DNA from: Anoxybacterium sp963668245
Lineage (GTDB): Bacteria > Bacillota > Clostridia > Peptostreptococcales > Anaerovoracaceae
NCBI GenBank assembly: GCA_963668245.2
Contig: CAXXKB010000006.1
Span: forward strand, 1 to 64,000
DNA: 64,000 bases
Direction: 5' to 3'
In this document: piece after piece, positions 17,055-25,394 of the stretch
How the letters are laid out: each line of letters opens with the position of its first letter
Position numbering within the stretch: the stretch's first letter is position 1
The notes under the pieces: model-generated
Databases searched by the model: none
What the model was told of the DNA's origin: nothing
The model's input: the letters and a program-made list of their open reading frames with translations, nothing else
Made by a program: the position numbers and the translations under genes

Positions 17055-18680
17055 ATGAACAAGGCAAGTATGGTAATTACAAGCGATACGATTTTTACTG
17101 GCACAACAAATTCTCTGATTTCCGGAGGTGTTGCAGTCTTGGACGATAAGATTGTAGCAGTGGGAAGCTTACCTGAATTGCAAAGTTGGATTGGTGAGAG
17201 TACACAAGTTTTAGATTATGGAAATAAGCTAATAATGCCTGGATTTTTCGATGCCCATATGCATTTCTTTACAGGTGCATTTGTAAATAGTGAATATATG
17301 TTAACTGATTTATTTGGAGCTAAGAGTGAGGAAGAATGCGTATCTATGGTGAAGTCTTTTGCTGATGCGCATCCAGAATATGAAATCATCAGTGGGATGG
17401 GTTGGTTTCCAGCTTATTGGGGAGATAACAACGAATTGCCAAGTTGTGCTTCACTGGATGCTGTTGTTTCAGACCGACCAGTATATTTACTATCGGCTGA
17501 TTGCCATACATTCTGGCTTAATAGCAAGGCACTTAAAGCATGTAGGATTACTGCTGAGTCTCAGGTATCCTTTGGAGAAATAGGAAAGGATAAGGATGGA
17601 ACTCCAAATGGATTGTTATTTGAAATAGAAGCCTGCGCACCCGCAAATGAAAGTGCATTTCAAATAGAAGAGAATAAAATGAAAGAACTGCAAAGGAATT
17701 TTTTTAAAGAAGTTGCCAAAAGCGGTATTACATCTACAACAAATATGTCGGTATCTCCAGTTTTAGAAAAAGATTTTAAAGATTATCAAATTGCATCAGA
17801 GCTGGAAGAAGCAGGCGAATTAACTGTGAGATTGCACCTGTACCCAAGCATGGGACTGGATGGAAACTACGAAACCGTAAATAGACTAAAGGAGAGGTTT
17901 GATTCCCCAAAACTTCAGGTTTCTGGAGTGAAACATTTTGTGGATGGCGTAACATCAACCTATACAGCAAGCCTGTTGGAACCATATAGTGACAAACCAC
18001 AAACAAAGGGAAATACAAATTACACACAAGAGCTATATGAAAATTGTGTGTTGCTGGCGAATCAACAAGGTATTAGTGTACGGCTTCATTGTATCGGGGA
18101 TGGTGCAGTAAATCTTGCTTTGGACGTGTTTGAAAAATCAAATCATGAAAATGCAGGATGTTTGTATCGAAACACCATTGAGCATGTTGAAAGTATACAT
18201 CCAGATGACCTAGGGCGGTTTGGTGCACTTGATGTTGTTGCATCGATGCAGCCAATTCATTTGCCACTTGATATGAATGAAAAAATCGAACGTATCGGCA
18301 AAGAACGATGCCGATATGAATGGCCACACAAGTCAATTATAGACTGTGGCGGAACGCTGGCCTTTGGTACTGATTTTCCTGTAGCCAATATTAATCCATT
18401 TCCCAATATTTATGCTGCTATCACTAGAAAGGGAGAAGATGGCCAAATCGTGGGTGTAAATCCGCAAGAGAAAATCTCACTATTTGAAGCATTGCGCGCA
18501 TATACGTATGGTGGAGCATATGCCGTTGGTCGCGAGAGGGAGCTAGGGACACTGGAAACTGGCAAATTGGCAGATTTGGTTGTTGTTGATAGAAATCTTT
18601 TTGAAGTAAAAGAAGAGGAGGTTAAGGAAGCAAGTATTTTATTGACTGTAATGAATGGTGAAATTGTATATGAAAAATAG
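17055..18680 (+). CDS. Amidohydrolase family 3 (YtcJ-like) metal-dependent hydrolase
   Basis: 541 residues. An N-terminal composite domain leads into PGFFDAHMHF, where H68 and H70 are the first metal ligands. KHFVDGVTSTYTASL holds the candidate bridging lysine, followed by RLHCIGDGA, TIEHVES and FGTDFPVA with the final catalytic aspartate. The C-terminal LADLVVVDRNLFEV is typical of the family. Members hydrolyse amides, formamides or cyclic C-N bonds; the substrate here is unknown. AAGGAGG lies 8 nt before the ATG. No signal peptide is visible, so it is cytoplasmic. Two further paralogues occur at 35872 and 38565. Confidence 0.9.
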   Translation: MNKASMVITSDTIFTGTTNSLISGGVAVLDDKIVAVGSLPELQSWIGESTQVLDYGNKLIMPGFFDAHMHFFTGAFVNSEYMLTDLFGAKSEEECVSMVKSFADAHPEYEIISGMGWFPAYWGDNNELPSCASLDAVVSDRPVYLLSADCHTFWLNSKALKACRITAESQVSFGEIGKDKDGTPNGLLFEIEACAPANESAFQIEENKMKELQRNFFKEVAKSGITSTTNMSVSPVLEKDFKDYQIASELEEAGELTVRLHLYPSMGLDGNYETVNRLKERFDSPKLQVSGVKHFVDGVTSTYTASLLEPYSDKPQTKGNTNYTQELYENCVLLANQQGISVRLHCIGDGAVNLALDVFEKSNHENAGCLYRNTIEHVESIHPDDLGRFGALDVVASMQPIHLPLDMNEKIERIGKERCRYEWPHKSIIDCGGTLAFGTDFPVANINPFPNIYAAITRKGEDGQIVGVNPQEKISLFEALRAYTYGGAYAVGRERELGTLETGKLADLVVVDRNLFEVKEEEVKEASILLTVMNGEIVYEK

Positions 18681-18701
18681 TAGAATGGCGAGGTCTAGAT
18701 T

Positions 18702-19190
18702 ATGATAGAAAGAAAATCACCGTTGGAATTACCGGAACTGAAATTAGAAAAACTGTTCTATTTGGAGGCCACTTGCGCACCAATTATCCCCATTGGCGAT
18801 GTGGGAACTTCCGAGTTAAATATTTATCCAGTAATCGGAGGATTTTTTGAAGGGGAAAAGCTAAAAGGCGAAATTATGAATTTCGGAGCAGATTGGAATT
18901 ACATGGATAAAGACCGTGTGGACGTAATGGATACAAGATACTTGCTGAAGACAGATGATGGCGCATATATTTCGATTTTCACAAATGGGAGATATTTGAA
19001 CAGCATTGAGCAAGATCAGGCTTTAGATCGTGGTGAGTTTGTTGATCCAAATAAGTACTATTTTCGACAGCATCTTTTCTTTCAGACTGGAACGGATAAG
19101 TACAAGTGGCTCAATGGTGTGATTGCGGTAGCTGTGATGGGAATTAAAGAGACAGGAGAGATTTGCTATCAGGCGTACATGCTGAAATAA
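18702..19190 (+). CDS. DUF3237 family protein, paralogue 1
   Basis: 162 residues matching DUF3237 (UPF0311), a small beta-barrel family of unclear function. Shared landmarks are LEKLFYLEA near the start, GGFFEGEKLKGEI, GADWNYM, DTRYLLKTDDGA, YYFRQHLFF and GEICYQAYMLK at the end. It lies 21 nt after the amidohydrolase gene and is the last gene of the operon. Two paralogues (38073, 46124) sit in similar settings, so the protein probably acts on or binds an intermediate of the same pathway (inference). Confidence 0.9.
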   Translation: MIERKSPLELPELKLEKLFYLEATCAPIIPIGDVGTSELNIYPVIGGFFEGEKLKGEIMNFGADWNYMDKDRVDVMDTRYLLKTDDGAYISIFTNGRYLNSIEQDQALDRGEFVDPNKYYFRQHLFFQTGTDKYKWLNGVIAVAVMGIKETGEICYQAYMLK

Positions 19191-19251
19191 AGTAAAGTAG
19201 ATGGAATCAAGAAAATTCAAATTCAACTAAAATCACATAAAATGCCCTATA

Positions 19252-19299
19252 AAACCAAAAGCAATCTGAACCAATGATTAGTCAGATTGCTTTTGGTTT
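19252..19299. terminator. Bidirectional terminator between DUF3237 and luxR-type genes
   Basis: AAACCAAAAGCAATCTGA pairs with TCAGATTGCTTTTGGTTT. It serves both converging genes and overlaps the last codons of the LuxR-type gene. Confidence 0.85.
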
Positions 19300-20105
19300 A
19301 CCAATTTAAATAATTTCAATCTGCTGTTTATGCCAGCCTTGCGATAAATACTCAAAATGTGCTTTTTCAATGTATTATATCCGATGAATAGCTGACTGCA
19401 GATTTCTTCGTCAGTTAATTCTTCAAAAAGGAGAGAAAAAACTTCTGTTTCTCTTTGGGTCAGATGAAACTGCACTGCGTAAGCGCTCAAGTTGATTGGA
19501 ATTTGATTTGTTTTTTCTGTAAGGGTTTTGGCGTCAGATGCCAAACGAAAAGAAAGGTGGTCTTTTAGCATATCAAGAATAAAAATATCCCTCTCAGAGA
19601 AATCTTCCTCTGATTTCGGCCGGTAAAGGGATATAATTCCCAAAAAAACATCACGATACACAATGCTAAGTTGAGCAGAATGGTGTAAATTTTTAGGAAG
19701 ATACATTTGTTGATAAAGAGGAGTGGCTTCGCGGGTGACATCTGGAATCAAATCACTTTCTCGATATGCCATCCCTTTCGCACTGACAAAAATCCATCGG
19801 GTGAAATCTAAATCTTCATACCGGTCAAGGTAATCCTGAAGATCTTTTTCCGACAAGCCAATTCCTACGGGCTGCCCAAGAAGATTGGAAGTACTGTTTT
19901 CTGCAAGATAAAACGTTGCAACCGAACAAGGAATGAGAAGACGAATTAATTCAAGAAGATTTTTTCGCATTTGTGTCAAGTCTTCTGTGCTGTAAATTTT
20001 GTGTATGATATTGTTTAGAAAAATCCAATCGTTATCTTCTAGTAATCGCATCGCTTTACCTACCTCATGTGTATCATTAAAATAAGATTGAAGAGCCGTA
20101 TTCAT
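19278..20105 (-). CDS. LuxR-type transcriptional regulator
   Basis: 275 residues. The N-terminal 190 residues resemble a GAF-like sensor region (I cannot name the ligand). The C-terminus is a LuxR helix-turn-helix: FHLTQRETEVFSLL, TDEEICSQLFIGYNTLKKHI, SIYRKAGINSR. The promoter TTGACA-17-TATGCT (20151-20123) would put the 5' end about 11 nt before this ATG, with no ribosome site. An ATG at 20051, preceded by GAGGTAGG, is a plausible alternative start giving 257 residues. It ends against the amidohydrolase operon and is divergent from the S1-domain gene, so either could be its target. Confidence 0.85.
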   Translation of the reverse strand: MNTALQSYFNDTHEVGKAMRLLEDNDWIFLNNIIHKIYSTEDLTQMRKNLLELIRLLIPCSVATFYLAENSTSNLLGQPVGIGLSEKDLQDYLDRYEDLDFTRWIFVSAKGMAYRESDLIPDVTREATPLYQQMYLPKNLHHSAQLSIVYRDVFLGIISLYRPKSEEDFSERDIFILDMLKDHLSFRLASDAKTLTEKTNQIPINLSAYAVQFHLTQRETEVFSLLFEELTDEEICSQLFIGYNTLKKHILSIYRKAGINSRLKLFKLVNQKQSD

Positions 20106-20122
20106 TTTTTACATTTATAGCT

Positions 20123-20173
20123 AGCATAAAGTATTTCATCATATTTGTCAAATATGCCAAAATAACATATAAT
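20123..20173. promoter_or_regulatory. Divergent promoters sharing their -35 region
   Basis: On the minus strand, TTGACA (20151-20146) and TATGCT (20128-20123) are spaced 17 bp and drive the LuxR-type gene. On the plus strand, TTGTCA (20145-20150) and TATAAT (20168-20173) are also 17 bp apart and drive the S1-domain gene. The two -35 boxes overlap in the palindrome TTTGTCAAA, so the promoters should exclude each other. Confidence 0.7.
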
Positions 20174-20225
20174 AATAGATAGGAAAGCAATTGATTGTGT
20201 CTTATTGTAGCCTACATGAAGAAGC

Positions 20226-20324
20226 AATCGTGTAACAAGCTGGCAATCACAATCATGTGGCAAGGGATAGTCCCAATCGTGTGATAAGTGGGTAATCATA
20301 GTCGCCTGATTAGTGCAAATAACA
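20226..20324 (+). repeat. Four degenerate 25-bp tandem repeats in the S1 gene leader
   Basis: Units start at 20226, 20251, 20275 and 20300. They follow the pattern AATCGTGTRAYAAG.. ..AATCAY, with the fourth unit weakest. They lie in the roughly 205-nt leader predicted for the S1-domain mRNA and may be protein-binding sites in DNA or RNA. Confidence 0.55.
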
Positions 20325-20384
20325 AGGGCATAATCAGATCAAATATATCTAAATGAAGATCGGAAAGGGAATCGGGTAAATAAC

Positions 20385-21545
20385 GTGAAAGAGAAGAATA
20401 TAGAAGAACTAAATACGATGGAAGCATACATGGACGAAATAGAAAAATCCATGAAACGGTTGGAAAAAGACGATTTGTTAGAAGGTAAAGTGGTATCGAT
20501 TCTGGATGAAGAAGTCATCGTGAATATTGGCTACGTATCAGATGGAATTGTCAGACGGGAAGAGTGGATGTCAGGGCATACTTATGAACCGGAACAGGAA
20601 ATTGCTGTATTGGTTATCAATCCCCACGATCAGGAGGGTAACGTTATTCTGTCACACAAAAAAGCTGAAATATTAGCAGGATGGGAGGATCTTGAGGATG
20701 CGTATGAAGAACACGATACTGTTTCAGTGACAATTGCAGAAGTTGTGAAAGGCGGGGTCATTGGATTTTATCGGGGTGTTCGTTGCTTTATCCCAGCCTC
20801 ACTTTTATCTTATCAATACGTAGAAGCGCTAGATCAATACCTTGGACATACGCTGGAAGCTGCAGTAGAGGATTTCGATCGAGACGGAAAACGAGTGGTG
20901 CTGTCAAGAAAAGCTGTAGAGTTAGAATTAAGAGCAAAAGATAAATCAGTTTTGATGAAAGAACTTCAAACTGGAGAAATGAGACAAGGGGTAGTCACTA
21001 AATTGATGAAATTTGGAGCTTTCGTTGATTTAGGAGGAGCAGAAGGACTAATTCATCTCAATGATTTGGCCTGGCATCGAGTCAATGACCCAGCAGAAGT
21101 CGTAACTGTTGGAGATCAAGTTACCGTCTATGTTGCTAACATTGACCAAAAGACTGGACGGATTGGACTTGTTTTAAAGGATGTAGAAAATGATCCATGG
21201 GAAGGTGTTGCAGAATATTATCAGCCAGGAGACTATGTACAGGGAAAAGTTGTTAGACTTTTAAATTTTGGCGCCTTTGTTGAGATTGAACCTGGAGTGG
21301 AGGGCGTGGTTTTTAAATCTGAAATCACTGAGGATCATATTAAAAATCCTGCGGATGTTCTTTCTATAGGCGATGAAGTAGATGCAGTGATTATAAACGT
21401 GGATGAACCCAACAAAAAGATGAGCCTTAGTATCAAAGATGCCCAAGGCCAAGGGGATTCGGCGTATGACTTAGTACAGGAAGATACAGGAACCACCTTG
21501 GGAGATTTGTTTGGCGACAAGCTAAAAAAGCTTATGGATAAATAG
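20385..21545 (+). CDS. rpsA: S1 RNA-binding domain protein (ribosomal protein S1 homologue)
   Basis: 386 residues with four S1 OB-fold repeats after a short acidic helix. Repeat 1 (about 33-100) is weaker (GKVVSILDEEVIVNIGY), repeat 2 (about 115-180) lacks some RNA-facing residues, and repeats 3 and 4 (about 195-350) are canonical (VTKLMKFGAFVDLGG.EGLIH and VVRLLNFGAFVEIEPGVEGVV). Four-repeat S1 homologues are usual in Firmicutes and bind mRNA on the ribosome. The start is GTG with GGAAAGGGA about 15 nt upstream; an ATG at 20418 is possible. The long repeat-bearing leader suggests regulation at the RNA level (inference). Confidence 0.85.
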   Translation: MKEKNIEELNTMEAYMDEIEKSMKRLEKDDLLEGKVVSILDEEVIVNIGYVSDGIVRREEWMSGHTYEPEQEIAVLVINPHDQEGNVILSHKKAEILAGWEDLEDAYEEHDTVSVTIAEVVKGGVIGFYRGVRCFIPASLLSYQYVEALDQYLGHTLEAAVEDFDRDGKRVVLSRKAVELELRAKDKSVLMKELQTGEMRQGVVTKLMKFGAFVDLGGAEGLIHLNDLAWHRVNDPAEVVTVGDQVTVYVANIDQKTGRIGLVLKDVENDPWEGVAEYYQPGDYVQGKVVRLLNFGAFVEIEPGVEGVVFKSEITEDHIKNPADVLSIGDEVDAVIINVDEPNKKMSLSIKDAQGQGDSAYDLVQEDTGTTLGDLFGDKLKKLMDK

Positions 21546-21621
21546 CAAGAATGAACCATTGAAAGAGCAAAACCCCGAATGGAATGAAAAAATAGGTGAT
21601 ATTTCAAATTACATAAAATGG

Positions 21622-21630
21622 TGGTATAAT
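21622..21630 (+). promoter_or_regulatory. Extended -10 promoter of the Fic toxin-antitoxin operon
   Basis: TGGTATAAT gives a TGn extension and a perfect -10 box; no good -35 is present. It lies 30 nt before the antitoxin ATG. Confidence 0.6.
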
Positions 21631-21659
21631 ATAACAAATATAAGGAAGGGATGATCGTA

Positions 21660-21980
21660 ATGAAAAACGGTTCTTCTGGATCAAAAAAAAAGAACAAGGG
21701 AACGATGAATCACCGTAAACCCAAATTGAGATCTAAATTCAGGATCAGACATTTGGAAAGCCTAGGATTAAGCGAATTACCTTCTATGAAAAACCTCAAT
21801 GCAGAATCAATGATCAATAATGTGGACGCAGCCATGACCCACGAGGGGTTACCACTGACTCGAGAAAATAAGCAGATGATGAGAGATTGTATTGCAGGCC
21901 GCATATCCATACAGGATGCAAAAGCGGCTATGATTGCCAAACATAGCAGGACAGGCACTGCCAGAAACTATGATAGATGA
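21660..21980 (+). CDS. VbhA-like antitoxin of a Fic toxin-antitoxin pair
   Basis: 106 residues from the ATG at 21660, chosen because GGAAGGG lies at the right spacing; the ATG at 21651 touches that site. The N-terminal half is very basic. The C-terminal part (about 52-98) resembles the antitoxin VbhA fold: the helix NNVDAAMTHEGLPLT, then helices RENKQMMRDCIAGRIS and QDAKAAMIAKH. The inhibitory motif of the family is [S/T]xxxE[G/N]. Here EG is kept but the Ser/Thr position is Ala (AMTHEG). It overlaps the Fic gene by 11 nt, which supports the pairing. Identification rests on motif and context. Confidence 0.75.
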   Translation: MKNGSSGSKKKNKGTMNHRKPKLRSKFRIRHLESLGLSELPSMKNLNAESMINNVDAAMTHEGLPLTRENKQMMRDCIAGRISIQDAKAAMIAKHSRTGTARNYDR

Positions 21981-22626
21981 TTATTATACAGAAATTAAAG
22001 ATACAAAATATTGCTACCCTAATTCATCCGTATTAATAAACAAGCTAAATATTACGGATCAAAAAGCATTCGAATCAGCAGAACGAGATATTGTAGGGTT
22101 CAATTTACTGGACATTCGGTACATGAATCCGGTGGCTGGTAATTTTGATTTTCAACACTTAAAAGATATCCATAAACGTCTTTTTGGGGACATTTATACT
22201 TGGGCGGGACAGAGTAGAACGGTAAACATTGGTAGAACGATGCCCTTTGCTCCATGGATGTTTCTCGATGATTATGGAAAAGAAATTTTTCAAAAGCTGG
22301 AACGAGAAAAGTATCTGATGGAAACACCGCAAGAGGACTTTGGAAAGCGTATTGCATTTTATTTTGGTGAGGTCAATGCGCTCCACCCATTTCGTGAGGG
22401 AAATGGCAGAACACAAAAAGTATTTTTTGAGTATCTTGCAGCAGTTTCAGGACACCGATTAATTTTTAAACGAGTTGTGAAGGCTGAAATGGATCAATCC
22501 AGTGCTGCTTCTCTTGCTGGCAACAATCAGCCTTTAGAAGAGTTATTTCGTAACATTATAGAGCCTGAATCAGAAAAGATGCAGCGCGTTTGGATTCGAA
22601 AAATTCTATCAAAGCAAACGAAGTAA
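21970..22626 (+). CDS. Fic family protein (AMPylase-type toxin)
   Basis: 218 residues from the ATG at 21970 inside the antitoxin 3' end. The core motif HPFREGNGR (139-147) carries the catalytic histidine and the nucleotide-binding residues; the final Arg of HxFx(D/E)GNGRxxR is Lys here. The helix FGDIYTWAGQSR and the flap region RTMPFAPW are typical of class I Fic proteins, which transfer AMP to target proteins unless a separate antitoxin blocks the ATP site. The start is translationally coupled. EamA and NhaC transporter genes follow within 20 nt, so they may share a transcript. Confidence 0.9.
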   Translation: MIDDYYTEIKDTKYCYPNSSVLINKLNITDQKAFESAERDIVGFNLLDIRYMNPVAGNFDFQHLKDIHKRLFGDIYTWAGQSRTVNIGRTMPFAPWMFLDDYGKEIFQKLEREKYLMETPQEDFGKRIAFYFGEVNALHPFREGNGRTQKVFFEYLAAVSGHRLIFKRVVKAEMDQSSAASLAGNNQPLEELFRNIIEPESEKMQRVWIRKILSKQTK

Positions 22627-22643
22627 TTAGAAGAGGGATTCTT

Positions 22644-23516
22644 ATGAAATCACATACGTATGGATATATCTATGCAGTTCTTGCTGCATTTTTTTTCTCG
22701 CTAATCGCAATCATTGGTAAGGGACTCATTTCAGGAGGTACACACCCCATTCAGGTCACATTTTATGAATATCTAAATATTGTTATTTTACTTGGAGTAT
22801 GGTTAGCGATAAAGAATCCGAAATCATTCAGAATCAAAACCCCAATGATTCTTCGTTTTTCTTTATTAGGGATTATCGGAGGCACAGGAACCACACTTTT
22901 CTTTTACTCTGCGCTTCAATACTTAGACGCGGGTGTCACATCCATGCTGCTTTTTATTAATCCAGTATATATCACCCTGTTCTTTGCAATTACTGGGATT
23001 CGCAAGATGAAGTGGATGAATTATGTTTCAGTTTTGATGGCAGTGTTTGGAGCGGCTATGGTATTAGATTTCGTTTCAAATGTAAACCATCTAAATCCGA
23101 AAGGGATTTTATTGGGGATATGCAGTGGACTATGTTATGCGTTTTATAATGTATATGCAGATTTAAAATTAAAAGAAGAGGACCCAAACGTAATCAACTT
23201 TTATGCATGTATTGCTTCTTTTGTATTAACATTAATTCTATTATGGGGATCAGGGCAAGGTTTTATAATTCATATAAATGATTACCTTTCTATTTTCATT
23301 TTGGCAGGATTATCGGGAATTTTACCAATATATTTCATCTTCAAGGCATTGAAACATATTGGTTCGGAAAAAGTGTCTGTGATTGCATCGGTAGAATTAC
23401 CATTTACTTTAATCATGGCGTTTACAATTTTGCAGGAACATATGGCGGCATCACAACTTTTCGGTATTGTACTGATTATTGCATCGACCATACTCATTCA
23501 ACGAAGCGAAGGATAA
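22644..23516 (+). CDS. EamA/DMT superfamily transporter
   Basis: 290 residues with ten predicted helices in two EamA repeats. The second starts near GILLGICSGLCYAFYNVYADLK, and the conserved glycine/proline pattern and SVIASVELPFT are present. Such proteins usually export or import small metabolites. The start was set at the ATG at 22644, which has GAGGG upstream and begins a typical first helix. It lies 17 nt after the Fic gene and 10 nt before the NhaC gene. Confidence 0.88.
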   Translation: MKSHTYGYIYAVLAAFFFSLIAIIGKGLISGGTHPIQVTFYEYLNIVILLGVWLAIKNPKSFRIKTPMILRFSLLGIIGGTGTTLFFYSALQYLDAGVTSMLLFINPVYITLFFAITGIRKMKWMNYVSVLMAVFGAAMVLDFVSNVNHLNPKGILLGICSGLCYAFYNVYADLKLKEEDPNVINFYACIASFVLTLILLWGSGQGFIIHINDYLSIFILAGLSGILPIYFIFKALKHIGSEKVSVIASVELPFTLIMAFTILQEHMAASQLFGIVLIIASTILIQRSEG

Positions 23517-23526
23517 GAGGTATCAT

Positions 23527-24840
23527 ATGGATTTTACGATTGGACTGATTGTGTTTTTAGTAACAACAATTGGAAGTTTGATTTACGGAGTGACCTTGGT
23601 AGTGCCACTTTTGATTGGCTACCTTTGTTTTGTCATCATTGGATTAGGTCGTAAAAATTCTATATCGGCCATCGTACAGTATTCGATTGCGGGGATTCAG
23701 GATGCACTTGTCGTTGTACTTGTATTATTTTTAATTGGGATTTTAACTGCATCTTGGAGAGCGAGCGGAACGATTCTCTTTTTTGTTTATTACGGAGTTC
23801 AGATAATTACACCAAAATTGTTTTTGATCGTTACCTTCTTGCTTGCCTGTTTACTTTCTTATGCAATTGGTACATCCTTTGGCGTTGCTGGAACGCTTGG
23901 TGTAATTTGCATGACCTTGGCGCGCAGTGGTGGCGTAAATCCACTTCTTGCAGCCGGTGTGATTATGTCAGGAATTTATTTTGGAGATCGATGTTCACCA
24001 GCTTCATCTAGTATGATTCTAACAGCTGCCGTAACTGGAACTAATCCAAATCAAAATATGAGGAAGTTACTATCCACAGGGTGGCTTCCTTTTGGAATTT
24101 GCCTTGTGGTGTATGGTATCTTTTCATACCTGAATCCCATTCAGCACATAGGAAGTGATTTACTGAGGGCTATAGAAGCTGCGTACACCATACATATTGT
24201 TGTTGTCATTCCCGCACTTTTTATGCTAGCATTACCAGTATTTCGTGTAGATGTTAAAATTGCAATGACTCTAAGTGTGTTGAGTGCAGGTATCATCAGC
24301 GTATTTGTGCAAGAAATTCAAATACAAGACCTGTTAAAAATGTTTTTTTTCGGGTATCAAAACGGCCACGGATTTTTTGGACAAATGCTCAATGGAGGGG
24401 GAATCATATCGATGCTTGAGGTCAATGCAATTGTAATGATTTCATGCACTTACTCAAGAATTTTTCAGGGAACCGGAATGCTAATCGCGGTAGAAGAAAA
24501 AATGGAAGAAACAATGAAAAAAATTGGAAGGTTTCCAGTTACAGCTTTGAGCGGACTTGTTTTTTGTGCTGTATTTTGCAACCAAACCATTGCGACCACT
24601 ATGGGTGCAGCAATTTTAAAAAAACCATATATGAATCAAGGTGCAGACCGGCAGGAATTAGCAATTGATATTGGGAATTCCACTATTGTTTTAGCTGGAA
24701 TTGTGCCATGGGCAATTGCCTCGTCTGTTCCATTAGCCTTTTTAGGGAGCAGTCCTGCCGCACTGCCTTATGCATGCTTTTTATATCTTGTTCCAATTAC
24801 GTATTTGATGAGAAAACCTCAGGAGAAAAGGCAACCGTAG
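23527..24840 (+). CDS. NhaC family Na+/H+ antiporter-like transporter
   Basis: 437 residues and about eleven helices. The region with SYAIGTSFGVAGTLG and GIYFGDRCSPASSSMIL is the NhaC/ArsB-type core, with the charged residues in GDRCSP. By family it exchanges Na+ for H+, or a substrate such as malate/lactate in MleN relatives. The start at 23527 follows AAGAGG. It ends 16 nt from the convergent tautomerase gene. A second NhaC gene is on the minus strand at 30254. Confidence 0.88.
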   Translation: MDFTIGLIVFLVTTIGSLIYGVTLVVPLLIGYLCFVIIGLGRKNSISAIVQYSIAGIQDALVVVLVLFLIGILTASWRASGTILFFVYYGVQIITPKLFLIVTFLLACLLSYAIGTSFGVAGTLGVICMTLARSGGVNPLLAAGVIMSGIYFGDRCSPASSSMILTAAVTGTNPNQNMRKLLSTGWLPFGICLVVYGIFSYLNPIQHIGSDLLRAIEAAYTIHIVVVIPALFMLALPVFRVDVKIAMTLSVLSAGIISVFVQEIQIQDLLKMFFFGYQNGHGFFGQMLNGGGIISMLEVNAIVMISCTYSRIFQGTGMLIAVEEKMEETMKKIGRFPVTALSGLVFCAVFCNQTIATTMGAAILKKPYMNQGADRQELAIDIGNSTIVLAGIVPWAIASSVPLAFLGSSPAALPYACFLYLVPITYLMRKPQEKRQP

Positions 24841-24856
24841 AATCATGAAAAACAGG

Positions 24857-25198
24857 CTATAGATTAGAGCCGTTCCATCCCCAGTAAGGTGTTTCGGTAT
24901 ATTTGACAAAGATTCGTTCTTTTTTTAATCCAAGCTCTGCACTTAAGTTTTCACAGATTGCCCCAGTCAAATCATTATAAGCGTCTTTTGCACAAGTGCC
25001 AAATGCTGAAACCTCAACAATAGCTGCTAAATCATTTGTTCCTCGGAACCAGAGGTGGGCATTGGCATCAAAAGCGACCATAAGTGCACCTTCGGATTTT
25101 CCAGGAAGAAGTTTAATCGACTGACCTAGTACAGATTTGATGGACTCTTCCTTGTGAAATGGGATTGGTGCATTTGTTTTTACATTAATAAATGGCAT
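24857..25198 (-). CDS. MIF/tautomerase superfamily protein
   Basis: 113 residues. Pro2 after the initiator methionine is the catalytic base of the tautomerase superfamily. Length and the ending VKYTETPYWGWNGSNL align with macrophage migration inhibitory factor and its bacterial homologues (MIF has the equivalent GWNNSTF). Expected activity is keto-enol tautomerisation of phenylpyruvate-like compounds. A promoter (TTGTTA-18-TATAAT, 25253-25224) and an AGGAGG ribosome site precede it. Its role here is unknown. Confidence 0.85.
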   Translation of the reverse strand: MPFINVKTNAPIPFHKEESIKSVLGQSIKLLPGKSEGALMVAFDANAHLWFRGTNDLAAIVEVSAFGTCAKDAYNDLTGAICENLSAELGLKKERIFVKYTETPYWGWNGSNL

Positions 25199-25223
25199 AA
25201 AAATATCCTCCTGCTTTCTATTT

Positions 25224-25253
25224 ATTATATGATAACAGAAATAGAGTTAACAA
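25224..25253 (-). promoter_or_regulatory. Promoter of the tautomerase gene
   Basis: On the minus strand, TTGTTA (25253-25248) and TATAAT (25229-25224) are separated by 18 bp. Confidence 0.65.
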
Positions 25254-25394
25254 GAAAGAAAAGTTACGTTATAATAATTGGAAGGTATGAATGAATCCAA
25301 CGTTTGGAGAAGATTCAAAAAGAATTAACGTGACGATGATAAATAAATCATGCGAATGAATAGATATAACAATAAAAAGAGGGATAGAGAGAAC

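Noticed and set aside
20102..20299. 65-codon minus-strand frame upstream of the LuxR gene
   Set aside because: It overlaps the divergent promoters and the tandem repeats and has no ribosome site.
20226..20324. Mini CRISPR array
   Set aside because: The 25-bp units are contiguous and degenerate with no spacers, and no cas genes are present in the window.
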